Part shown: positions 21,620-33,800 of the stretch, piece by piece
How the letters are laid out: each line of letters starts with the position of its first letter
How positions within the stretch are numbered: position 1 is the stretch's first letter
Assembly (NCBI GenBank): GCA_947652115.1
Contig: OX393563.1
Coordinates: 24,943,499-25,007,498, forward strand
From: Blastomussa wellsi
Taxonomy: Eukaryota; Cnidaria; Anthozoa; Scleractinia; Plerogyridae
Direction of reading: 5' to 3'
DNA: 64,000 nt
Translations under genes and position numbers: made by a program
Notes under the pieces: model-generated
Database searches by the model: none
What the model was told of the DNA's origin: nothing
What the model saw: only the letters and a program-made list of their open reading frames with translations

Positions 21620-23700
21620 CTCAGTTAATTTTTTGTCGCTAGTCGCTAATTTTTTCCTCTCGTTTTGTCGGTAGTCAGTAATATTTTCACCCTTTGTCGC
21701 TAGCATTCAGACCCTCTATTTAGCTTCAGTAAACTGACATCGTAATTAAATTAAAAGTTAACCACTGTTTGTATTGGAGTCAACACATTTTTGGGCTGTT
21801 GAATTTTTGAAGTTATACATCGTGGCAGTGTCGCTTGCTTTAAACTCGTGCTTGTTGGAGCTTGACTGGGAAATGATAAAAATGACCGATTTCTTTGTCC
21901 GAGAGAAAGGAACTGCCTGAGAATTTTAAAATTTGAAAAAAAAACCGTAGTACCACAACAATCTTTAAATTTGAAATGAATAAAACGAATGTTTGAGTGC
22001 CGCGACGATCGAGACAAATTGTAAACTTTAAACAAACATTGATTGTTCTGATAGAAAAGCTGGTAATTGAAAATTAAGAAACCAATATTGATAATTGAAA
22101 CGATTGCGGAAAATATTAATGTTACGTTAATGAAACTAATATTCATTTAGCAGATTTAGGTAGTCTGCTAGAGCAGACGGATTTCCGGCTCAGTGCAATT
22201 GCTTCACGTCGGCTCCTGAACGGCTCATTATAAAATACTGAAACCAATGAACATTGTGGCTTTGACCTTTTGTTAAAATATGTGAGACGCCCAAACAGGC
22301 CTTTAACTGTCTGCAAGACTTGCAGGGTTCTAATAAACACATTTACAAACATTCTGCTAATCAGAAACGCGAACTTCTTACGTATTCGACAAGTACCGAA
22401 GTAGGTTAGAATGACAAAAATTAAGCTTTGTCTATTACAAGTTCGTGTTGTGGTGCTCTGCTAATATTTTCTCATAGTGACCTTTGCTAATCCCTAGCTG
22501 AATTTCGTTGTTTTCAACAGAAATGACCTGAAGACTGACCGCGCACATAATAAATAAGTGCCCTTGCCAGTATTCATGCGGTAAAACTGCCTTAAACGGA
22601 AGGGCAAACGATACGATTGCAATCGAAAATAGCCTAGTAATATAGCTTAAGATCTTGTTTCGAGAACAAAATAATACTGGGCGATATATAGCAAAAAACT
22701 CAATAGTACATGAACTTGCCTGCAGTTACCAGCTTTCTTAGCTTCAATAGCACTTTCTTTTCAAGCGAATCAACCTGTGAGACAAATAAATGAGTGAAAA
22801 CTCGGTCCTCCTTCCTTAATGCTGTTAGTTTAACCCCAAGACCAGACTGAAAGCTGCTATTTCAGTATAGAATTCGTGATCGGAGGAACAAAATTTAACA
22901 ACCTTATCTCAATTCTAGCCAGCTGAACTATATTCAGTTAACAAAGTATCAGAATCGATCGCCACTCACTTCTTAAATTGCGTTAAACAGGTATCAACCA
23001 AATACTTACAGTCCCTGAAAGAAACGGAAATTAAAAAGAAACGTTCTAATGGTCTCCTGACGTATATATTTTACCTTCAATTCGGCTTTCACTACACAGA
23101 GACGGCATTCAAGCTTGCGCAAATATGCGCAGCCAAGCACGAGAAATGCTTTTGACCCAGCGGTAATTGATTTTTCAATTTTTAGTTACATGTAACGCGG
23201 AAAATCGATAAAGGCTGTTCGAATTTCCGGACAGGGCTTTTAAGTGGAATTTTAATTACACGTTGTTGTTAATGGTAATTTATTTACAGATTGATCTGTA
23301 CACAAGTCGTTTGAGAAAACGAATTGCAATTTTTGTTTCTTGATTGCTCAGAAACGTTTTCGGCATGTTGATATACCTTTGAAAGTGAAAACCAAAAAAA
23401 CAAATCAGTTGATAAGGATTGGAACTTACTTTTTACTGATTAAGCTCGAGATACCCTCCGCCCAGAAAATGTGCAAGGTCAGAGAAAATACGTTTGCTAT
23501 TTTTCAGAGAAGTAGATTGACTGGGTTTGTTCAGTTAGACTGTCAATAACTCTTGGGAATAAATGACAGCTCATGAACTCAAGGAGGAAGGGAGGTTAAG
23601 GACTCTAGCCTCGTCCTCGTGCTAATTCGCGCTATTCGAGTGATCTGAGAAGGTTTGCAACTGAGCGCGATAGCCGAGTCCTCCCATTAGCAGTGTAGAA
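21620..23700. other. No supported gene
   Basis: AT-rich. The minus-strand frame 21751-22146 (131 codons) has no recognisable domain and low-complexity composition. Possible exon-like pieces at 22.7-23.1 kb are discussed under rejected items. Confidence 0.45.
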
Positions 23701-23711
23701 CCTCCCGTAAG

Positions 23712-25105
23712 CTTGTAAACACGTTGACGAGATATGCAAGAAAGCCTCTTCAGCCATTGGTGCATTAAAACGTGTACGACCTTTTATTCCGACGGATGTT
23801 GCAGTTCAAATTTATAATGCTTTAATATTACCACCTTTTGATTACTGCAGCCCGGTCTGGGATTGTACGAGTGGCTATTTGAGTGACAAATTACACAAAT
23901 TACAAAATCGGGCAGCCAGAGTAATTACTAAATCACGTTTTGATACGAGCTCCAACCTCCTACTAGCGACGCTTAAGTGGGAGAAGCTGTCTCTTCGTCG
24001 TAAAAAACAGAAAGCTTTAGAGTATTTATGCCCCAGAATATCTTTAAGGCGGGGGTAAACCTGAAAAATAGGCCATTTTTCAATAATTTTTCACAGCTAG
24101 GATTTAATTGAAAACCCTAGCAAACTATATATCCCTGGAAAGCTTATGAATCAAAGATTATGAAAAAAAATATTTCACACTCCACAAGTCAATTGTAATA
24201 GGATACCACTCATTTAACCATGCCACCTGCTGGGTGCTACCAAGGCTTACTTGAGAAAAGATAACTCTTGCTAGAACTGATAAAAATTAATTTATTTTAT
24301 ATCAATTTAAAGAAGACATGTTGCTTATTGTTTTAAGCAGAGGGATTTCTAAAATGTTTAAAACATTAAAAATAATGATTGATTGTATTTGACATGGAAA
24401 ATCAAAGATGTGTTTCACTTCATAACTTAGAGTACATGCATCATATGGAAAATTCCTCTGCTTAAAACACAAAACTTATTGAGAAAAAGAAACCCTGAAA
24501 ATTTCAGATCAATCGGATAAATTGTTCTCAAGCTATCTTTTCTTGAAGACAAAATTATTGCGTAATGAGAAAATTGACTTTAAACTTAAAGATAGCAATT
24601 AAAGTTGATTTATTAAAAATTGTAACCACTATAGTGGCCCTTATGTCCATATTTTGACCACAGGAGTGTCTGAAAGCAATTTAAAATAAAAGGTAAAAAA
24701 AGTGGAAATTGGTGCAAAATTTTTTCTTCATAGTAAAGTTAAATACCCAAAGCAACAAATTCCAAGGAAAACAAAAAACTGAGTTTTTGAGCGAATTTCA
24801 TGTTTACCCCCGCCTTAATGTCTTTTCACTCAACGCTATGTTAATGATTATAACTTCAGAAAACTTGAAGGGAAACTTTTGCTGCCCAAGGCAAATACTA
24901 ATTACTTGAAACGACGCTTTTGTTATAGCGGGCTTGTTTGTGGAATAACTTGCCCCAGGATTTAAAAAGCGTTGGTTCTTTTTAAGAAGGTATCTGAGAT
25001 ATCGGATTCCAAACGGCAATCATGTAAAACAGTTGTAATGAGTTTTAGTTTTTAACTTTTAGCTTAACTGGTGATTCTCCGTGTTTAAATAAAGTTTTAC
25101 ATTAC
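23712..25105 (+). pseudogene. LINE reverse-transcriptase C-terminal relic, split by a TTAA element
   Basis: The plus frame 23712-24036 reads KKASSAIGALKRVRPFI, ILPPFDYCSPVWDC and LHKLQNRAARVITKSRFDT, the end of a non-LTR reverse transcriptase. After an insertion at 24048-24814 the relic resumes with GLVWNNLPQDLKSVGSF and ends before ATAAAGTTTTACATTACCG. It is heavily 5'-truncated. Confidence 0.75.
24048..24814. mobile_element. 767-bp non-autonomous DNA transposon with TTAA target sites
   Basis: Terminal inverted repeats GGCGGGGGTAAACCTGAAA and GGCGGGGGTAAACATGAAA (19 bases, one mismatch) are flanked on both sides by TTAA (24044-24047 and 24815-24818). TTAA duplication is characteristic of piggyBac and Kolobok families. 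No transposase frame remains. Confidence 0.88.
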
Positions 25106-25439
25106 CGTTGCTATTGTTTAGTGTTGTTTGCGTTATTGTTTTCACGCAGGGTAGCTAGCCATTCATGTGAGACCTTGCAACAGCTGCCACATCGAAACTC
25201 GCAGGGGACGACTGGGAACGAGGCTGACGATATAGAGTGTTTTCACATGATGTCACGGCGGCCATATTGGTGACCCAAAACAAATTTAAGAAACTGCGGT
25301 CATATTGGTGTCCCAAAGCAATCCTCCGGGAATTGAACTTTACTGTTATTGAAATATCATATTTTGTTTCAGCAATCCAATATCGCCGCTTGTCACGTGT
25401 GTGAAGGACGGAGGAATGCTCATTGAAAAGACAAATGAT

Positions 25440-25650
25440 TAAATCTTTACGTGGACAATATGGACATAAAAAAAAACAAACTTAATGATCAAACAGGTTG
25501 AAGCTGATGGTATTTTAATTAAGCCCAATATTTCGGTTGGACAAAAGCAACCTTCATCAGGGGCATAAAATGCTAAGTTGAAAATGGAAACAAAACGGTT
25601 ACACAGTTTAAAAGGGATGAGATAAAATGCTGTTACGCGATTGCCTGACG
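25440..25650 (-). mobile_element. Penelope-like 3' region with hammerhead-like motif
   Basis: The minus strand contains GCCCCTGATGAAGG, a hairpin, then CAACCGAAATATTGGGC (25523-25564), which resembles the tail motif of Penelope-like and related retroelements. No protein remnant was seen beside it. Confidence 0.45.
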
Positions 25651-25659
25651 TGATGAAAC

Positions 25660-27750
25660 TTAATATTTATTGTATATATTATTTAACACGCTATTGTTGT
25701 TTTTTTCTGGTAGTTATTTTTAGCTTGTTTGTTTATGCTTATATAGTCATCATTAAGTTTTCAGTTTTTTAAGTTTATTGCTGATCCTGATCTACACGAA
25801 GATCCAGCTGCATCGTTTACAGAAGTCAGTATGGACATACATGGCTTAAACTTTGACGTTGACACGAAAAATATACCACTTTAATGCGTTACGTTTAACG
25901 CTATTTTATGGAGGCGAGATTAAAATTGTTGTTAAGTCAAGAACGTTTGCAGATAGGAAAAGCCAAAATAAGTGGTTTCCAGAATGAGAAAAAAGCAGAC
26001 GGATACTCTGATTTTCATCACTCTTTTTTCATCCCCCACTCCAACCTCCAAAAAATAACCTCGAAGGGTAGCTTATCATTTTTTAAAACCAAAGAAATTT
26101 CGGTTGAAAAGCCATGGAATAGCAATTTTCCGTAAAATCTTTTCGGTAACTGTGGACTACATTTTTTGTAATTTTTTATTGCACGACATTGATTTGTAAA
26201 TACTTATTACTGAACAATAACTATACTATTGACACTGATTGCTAGAAACACATTTCTTACAGACTATGTAATTACATTTACAACTTTTTAGTCGACTAGC
26301 CAAGTCTTGCTAGTGAGACTTTTTTCCCACTAGAAAATTGGCGAGCCAACTAGCAAATTTTTTATGTAAAAATTGAAATTCTTGATACTTTTGAAGTAAT
26401 GAGCTGAAAAGATAAATACAAAAGTTTTTAAAATTTTGGTTTCCTTTGAAGCAGTTATTTCAGACAACATTTCCACAAAAAGAACCACACATGAGCACGA
26501 ATCATGCGCAGATGAATACACATATACCCTGCGTTGTAAAACTGCTGGCTAACACAAAACGTGCTCTCCTTTGCTTCAGCGTATTCGTACTTTTTTCTTT
26601 CGAATTCTTGATTTGAAGCTTAATTTGAACAACTTTCTTGAGGTGTTTTGGAGACAGGGATGGTCCTTACTCGCCCTGCCTGAATACGGTAGTTTTGATA
26701 AATTAAAACCGACGTATTTTTTTACTAAGTTTTGAGGTACTCCAGTCCATTTGGGTTAGCAAAAAAAAATATTTACACCCCCAAGAGAGAAGACCAGTCC
26801 TGACATCCGCCCTTTTCATATGCCACTCTATTTGCCAATTAATCCGACGGCGAAATATGGCAACATATATTTAACAATTGGTTTTATCGTGACGTCATAA
26901 AATTGCAAAAACAAAATTCGCTGGGCCTGCTTAATTTTTATTGTCGCTGCGTGAAAGAAATCCTAAAAATACATCAATTCAAAAGTTTCCAGCTAGATGG
27001 TATCCTTTGTGTTTGAAATAAAGCATGTTGAATTTTCGAGATTTCCGACGTACGTGACTTCACGATGGCGCCGTGACAAAGCTGTCGTGCTCTAAGAAAA
27101 GGTCTTTTCTGATAACACCTACCTCGACCACTGCGCGAAAAGCCAAATATGCGGGCCAGAATTCGCTCGATTACGACTCGGCACACTCCTCGTACACTGA
27201 AATTTTCCGACGTATTCTAGTTCGCCTGATTCGAAATACACCTGGGATATCCTATTAGGATCCGGCCTGTTTTTCCATATTCAAATTGAACACTCCGGGT
27301 GTGCATCACGTATTCAATATTGAATACTCGTGAATACACCACGGGCACTTCACGTATTCAAATCGAATACTCTTGAATACTCCAGGTGTACTTCACCTAT
27401 AGCGAACGCCTTGAATACCCTAGGATTCTATGGCATCACACTGACATATTCGAGGCTAGAATACTCTAGATAAAGTTTTCATTTGGCGCAGTGGACCTTC
27501 ATTATTCCGGCTATCACAAAAACCTCATCCCTTCCTGTCTACCCATCCCTTCCTTTCTACCTCTGGCCTCCTGAACTGACAGCCAGCTCTTATCGGTTGG
27601 CCAGAATAGCGGCTTATTAAAAGGTTAGATTAGCTCTCCACAGTTGATTGCTAACACTGCAGAAGAAAGTGAGGAGCTCCAAGGATAGCCTGCGGGGGCA
27701 GGCGAGTTTTTCGGCTCACCAGTGGTCTGCATTATGGTGAAACCCAGTCC
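25660..27750. other. Intergenic sequence before the FAM227-family gene
   Basis: No gene recognised. 27276-27410 holds two to three imperfect, about 65-bp direct repeats rich in GAATACTC and TTCACGTATTCAA. Confidence 0.5.
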
Positions 27751-27753
27751 GCC

Positions 27754-27766
27754 GTTGCTAGGTTAC
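27754..27766 (+). promoter_or_regulatory. Possible RFX X-box
   Basis: GTTGCTAGGTTAC, 112 bases before the FAM227 start codon, resembles the RFX-factor X-box (GTTGCC, short spacer, GGCAAC) with one mismatch in the right half. RFX factors drive ciliary genes. A single match could be chance. Confidence 0.35.
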
Positions 27767-27877
27767 CGTTTTGTTGACAAGAACGCCAGGTCACTCAGCT
27801 TCAAAATGGCGGCAAAACATTTCGACTTGGGGTAAACTAACGTAGCTTAGAACTTGTCATTTAATGCGACTAGCTAG

Positions 27878-30800
27878 ATGGATCCTCGAATTGAAGCTAT
27901 TCTAGCGCAGTATGAGAACGAAGAGAAGGCAGAACCTATAAAGCACGCGCCTAAAACGCCAGAGCCGCCAAAAACCCTTGAGCACTGGCTGGAAAGAAGG
28001 CCACAAGGCTTAGGGGAATGGCCTGAAGAAGTGGACGGAAAGGAGTTTAATATATCAGTGGCGTCTGTTGGACTGGGAAGTTTGGATGATATCATGGAGG
28101 ATCTCGCACATCATGCACGTATCCTTTTTAGTTAGCTTTGGCTACGCTCGATAGAAAAGAACTTGGACAGCATCCAGTTAAAATAAGTTGGTCTCCAGCT
28201 TGGCTAATAACCCGTATTATTATACATTGTAGTCACCATCTGTCTTCTCATTGGTTAAGAGCCTACAGTTAATTCTGGGAAACAGCGCAACCTACAGATT
28301 ATTCACTAATCTGCTAGCAGATCTCCCCGCCTCGATTAGTTTGTAAGCTATTTGCGGGGAGAAACTAATGTAATTACTTATATTTTTAACCAATAAAATT
28401 TTGTTGTTGTTGTTAAAAATAATCTGTAGGTTGCGCGCACAATGCATGATTTCCAAGAGCAATGTCTTGCATTCACGGGCAGCGCATTAAGAAATTGACC
28501 CAGCAAGAAATTGAGAAATTGCTCGAAGATAAAGATTCGGAAAATACTAAAGGTGGTGAAGGAACTACATTCATGAGCCACGTCCACACGACAAAAAATA
28601 ATTAGAGCAAGTGTTTAAATCTTTTTATGTGGAAGCGCGAAAAAGGATGGATCGTTTTACTCCATGGGAAGCTTGAAAACAATGTATAATAAAACAATTA
28701 TTTGATTCGGTTTTGTGATATCCTGAATAATCAAGGTCTCGGTTAGTATTATCAGCCTCAGCCTTCGGCTTCAGCTGATAACGCTTACCTCGACCTTGAT
28801 CATTCCAGATATCACAAAAACCTCATCCAATAATTGTTTATAATTTTTTGACAAAACACGCAGGCTACCAGTAAAGATTACACAAAGGAGTGTAAAATCA
28901 AATAAACAAATAGAAAAAGAATTAAAGGGGAAAAATTAAAATCATCAAACTCGGTCAGATATTGTAGGTTTTACTTTTCCTTAATCTCAAAATGTGTTTA
29001 TCACTGTAGCCCTAGATATTGGCTTAATCGATGAAGTAAGTAGTGAAGTTCAAGAATTAGAAAAGAAGCTCAATGTTTATGCAAGCCAGGTTTTGACTGA
29101 TAAGGAGAGGCCACGGAGTACAGCTCAAACTCTTAGCCCTGCAACGATAAAAGGTTTGAAATCATTTCTCTTGTAGTGTAGCTAATGGACGTTGAGTAAT
29201 TTGTTAGATATATCTAAGTGACAAATTATCTGTTTCTATTTCACCATGATTTTAGAAGCTGAACACCTTTGTGCATTAATGCAACAAGGAATATCTGAAT
29301 CTCAGCTCATTCTCTATTTCATTGACTGAGCCTAACCAAGACTGCGGAAAAATGCAGCGCGCATGTGCATGATGTCATGATTTCTCGAGGTGGTCATCAT
29401 CAGCAAGGGAGGTCACATGATCAGATCCATCAATTACAATTAACTCAAACGTGCGAACTTCTGATGGTTATAGCAAAAATCGGAAGCAAAAAAATTAATA
29501 AAGAAGGTGGAAATTGAGATGAGAAAAAACATAAAACAATTTATCTTTAGTATAAATATTCAGGGATTTCCTTAAAAATTGCCAAAATGTTCACATTTTC
29601 AGTGATTCTGTTGTTTTTACGCAGTTTCATCCAACCTTGTTCACAGGCTCTCTCTAATTGTCACTCTGGAGACAGAGTCTGCCTTTTCCCTTATTGTCTG
29701 ACTGCGCAATATTAAAAAAAATGTGATTATTAGTATATTAGAACTGATTAATATCATCAAGTCACAGACCAAAGAAAAATAATACTTAATAATTATAGAA
29801 TTAAAATCTTCCAAATTATTTTGTGACAATACTTTACTCATTCTTTAGTAACAGATTTTTCTACATGGATCTTACCAAACAATGATTTATGTGACTTATG
29901 AAAAAAAAGTTGCAAGTTACAAGGTTTATTAAATTTTGACTATTGCATTTTGTTCATGAATCCCCATTGAACACTGTATGAAAGATTATATTTGTTCATT
30001 AGAAATTAGATTTTAGATCTTTTACGCTAATAATTCATTGTGTAAAAGAAAAAGTGAAAAGCAATATTTAAATTTTAACAAGTTGTCTCTTTCCCTTCAA
30101 AACAGCAATACATGGCAGCTCAGAGATTCCAGCTGAAGTTATCAATAAAAAAGAAAAACCTGTACATCTGGTAAGAAAGTCTAATACCTGATTAAATTTT
30201 GTATTTATTTGGTACAAGGTTGCAAGTAACATGTTTTTGCCTAGGCTATCCTCTCTCAGTGCACATAAATTTTCTCAGTTCACTAATGAATTGTACACTG
30301 CAATTACAAGGGCACAGCAAAATGGATACTATCAATACAATTCTAGTAGTATAGATGCAAATGTTGGAATCTGATTGGTTGAGCTATTCGTATACTATCA
30401 GCAATTCGTGTGCAGTGGCTGAAGGCCATCTACAAACTGGCGACATCTTCTTGTTTTTCCAAATTTTCCAAAGGTAGTTTAGAAATAAGGTAAGGTAAGT
30501 CTGGAGTCGGGCCTAGTGGCCCATCAGGCCGGAGCTTATCCCGGTTTCTGTAGCATGAAGCGACAGAGAGTATTTCTACTCCCCCCTGGATGGGATGCTA
30601 GTCCATCGCAGGGTTACCCCCCAGCAGTAAATTCGCCTGTACCCATTTATACACCTGGGTGAAGAGAGGCACTGTGAGAGTAAAGTGTCTTGTCCAAGAA
30701 CACAACGCAGTGGCCCGGCCAGGACTCGAACCCGGACCGTCCGATCCAGAGTCCAGCGCACTAACCATTAGGCCACTGCGCCTCCCACTTAGAAATATAA

Positions 30801-33800
30801 AAAGATAATTAATTTCCCAAGACTTAAAATAAAAGGACAGTCACTGTCAAAATTCTTGAATGAAATGATGAGCACACTTACACAAGGCGGATCAGACATA
30901 CCTTGCTGCATGCCGACACGAGACTTTAAGTAGTATCACATTTCGTATATAGAATGACACTGATCTTGTGATTCACACAGTGTACAGTATGTATGGTATA
31001 TCACATATGGGATGTCACGCTTTAATGTAATGCATTACAAAATGCGAATCTCACACAAGGCTCAGATTATTTTGTTTTGCAATTATGTCACTTTGGCAAG
31101 GTTTTTACTGAAGCTATACTTTTTAACTGAAAAATCATCCGCCATTTTAACGTTCCAAAAACATTTCTTGTTAAAATATTACAATTTTACTCACAAGCGA
31201 CACATGTTCTTACAAGTATGCATTGTGGACCTATGTTCTCCTGTCAAAGTCATCATGTCTTCAGGTCATTTTAGACTGTCTGGGATTCTTTAGTGGCGAA
31301 TACAGACTTGGGGAAACGAATGAATGAATGAATGGTTAAAAGAAATGCATATTGTATCTATCAGGAATGATTCAATTCAGATTTGGGGGATATGAAATTT
31401 TAATTTTAAACTTCTGATGCGTGTTTTTTGGGACAAATGGCCCTATAGGTAAAAGAGCAAATTCAATATAATTTTTATATTGCAACTTTCCCAATTCTTG
31501 CAAGAATTAGTTTAAACTGGACATGTGTGCACATTATTATAATTATAGATGATTTACATGCCTATGAAATGATCATAAAATAATGGAAATAAACATTTTT
31601 GAATATTATTTTATTGGTATTTTTATTCAGTATGGCCTTGGAGATGAACAAACCAACAGAATGAAAAGTGTCCAGGTACAGTGCACCATGCAAGTACATA
31701 TACACTGTACTTTAATTTCTGTGTTCTAAAGATGTCCCTTGATTAGCAGCATCGATAAAAAGATTCACATTTTAGTTACTGTAGATCAAACTTTTACAGA
31801 TCGAACAACTGTTCCAATATCATGGATTTTTTGTAATAATTTTGATGGATACCTTTTCATGAATGCTGTCAATTACTGTAATAATAATCTCTTAAATTAC
31901 TAACCGAGTGCGAGGGCCATACTGGGGAATATTGGCCCGAGGTCATGGCAGTACAAAAACTACCGATGGCCAATATTCCCCAGTACGGCTCGAGCAAGCT
32001 GGGTTAGTAAGTAGTTTATTATATGGCACTTGGGTCATGCATGCTTATTAGAAATGCACTTCCAGTGACTTGAATTCAGAAATTTTCCGCCATAACATGT
32101 TTAGATGCTGCGAGCAACTCTGACAGTACAAGTTACCACGATTTTGAAAACATTTTGTTAATCAGCTGAGTATTTATATGTGTTTTCTTTTCGCAGTTCT
32201 AGCTGCAAATTTGAATTCTCCAACTTTAGCAAAAATATGTGGCTTAGGACCCTTTTGTATGGAAACGGCTTATATGGCAAAATCCCAACCAAGAAAGAAC
32301 CAATCAGAACGCTCGAATTTTCCTTGCCATATACACTGTAATAAGTTGTAATATTTTGTCGCACTTGTGTAGCTTTTAATAACATTTCTGATCCTAGTAT
32401 AGTATGCATTACACAGGCTGAATACCGGTGTGCTTACCAAGAGTTGTTCGTAGCTCAGTTGGTTATAGCGCCCAATTGGTATCTGTAAAGTCATGGGGTT
32501 TGCATCCCACTAGCGAGTCTTCTTTGGGCAGCCATCCTCAGTTCATCTTTATCAATGTTTTCTTTCTCACACAGTTCACCTCTTATCCTGGCTTCTTTCC
32601 AAATGAGGTGACACCACTGCCAGGTCAGCTGGAAGCTCCCCAGCTGCTGAACAAAGTGACCAAGGCACAGAAGTTCCCTGTGAGTTAGATTACATAAATA
32701 TCCCCCAGAGACTTCTTACAAATATTAAATACATGGGGAGGCTCTGGCCCGAGATCCAAACCCTTACCCTTTTCACCATCATTATCATCAGTCCTCATTG
32801 CACCATGAGATACATATGGCCTCATATGTACATGTAAGGCCTCAAGACTTACCCTTCAACTCAAGTCTTAACCTTCTTCTTAATGGGTTCCACAGACCTT
32901 GAAACAGTAAAAGCATGCACTTGGCCTTCAGCTTCTAATTAATCTGTTTCTTGATGTTTGGAACCTGTGATGAAGCACTCAACCTTGTTTTTTATATATA
33001 ATTGACAGCATTTTTTATATCTGTTTGACAACATGGGCATGTACTAAAACCAGGAATACCGGAACACCGGAACACCCCGGAACACCAGAAACACCATAAA
33101 ATGCCAATAAATTTCTGTTGTTCCGGGGTGTTTCGGTGTTCCGGTGTTCCATGTTTTGTGGTGTTCCGGTTTTCTGGTGTTCCTGGTTTTAGTACATGCC
33201 GTTCCCATGGTTGCAATTGACTAGTTCTAAATAAAGCGGCCAAAAAATGTCAAAATTGAATCAAAAAGTTCCTGAAGTTGCAGTGGCTCGGAGCATAGCA
33301 CTGTGTGATCTGCCCCAGTCCTTGAACAAAGTAGCTGTTTCAAATGCTTGCAAAGAATATACATGTAACACACAATGATTAAACAAAACTTCAACACATA
33401 AAATTAATGGACTGTGGACCTGTCACCATTAAAGAAGAATAGCACAGTAATACTGTGTTTCTTTTATGGTCAATCAGAGGGTGGCATACATGAAGCTGTC
33501 TGCAACTGGTGCTGAAACACTGAGACTCCAGGAACTCCTCTCTTTCTTTCCTACTATTCCTGGTAACACCCCCCCCCCCCCCCATTTGAACACAATCTTA
33601 TTATTATTGTTCCTGAGTTCCCTGACAGGATAAGTTTGTATTGGGCTTTTGCTCAAAATGTAATCAACATTCAGCTGTTAATGCAATCATATACACTTTG
33701 TACAAGTATAAAAGTTTATAGATATACCTTTTTCTTTTGTTTCCATTTGAACTCTAGTCAAGTTTTCGTAAAAGGTGGAAGAAATTGTTCTTGTCAGAGG

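Noticed and set aside
21751..22146. 131-codon minus frame
   Set aside because: AT-driven composition, no domain, no splice or UTR support.
22735..23170. Minus-strand exon-like pieces (VDSLEKKVLLKLRKL; LGCAYLRKLECRLCVVKAEL)
   Set aside because: Good acceptor and donor around the first piece, but no start codon, no recognisable domain and no further exons; could be a non-coding transcript.
32443..32517. Functional tRNA gene
   Set aside because: A and B boxes are present, but the B box is altered and no proper acceptor stem forms; more likely a SINE head.
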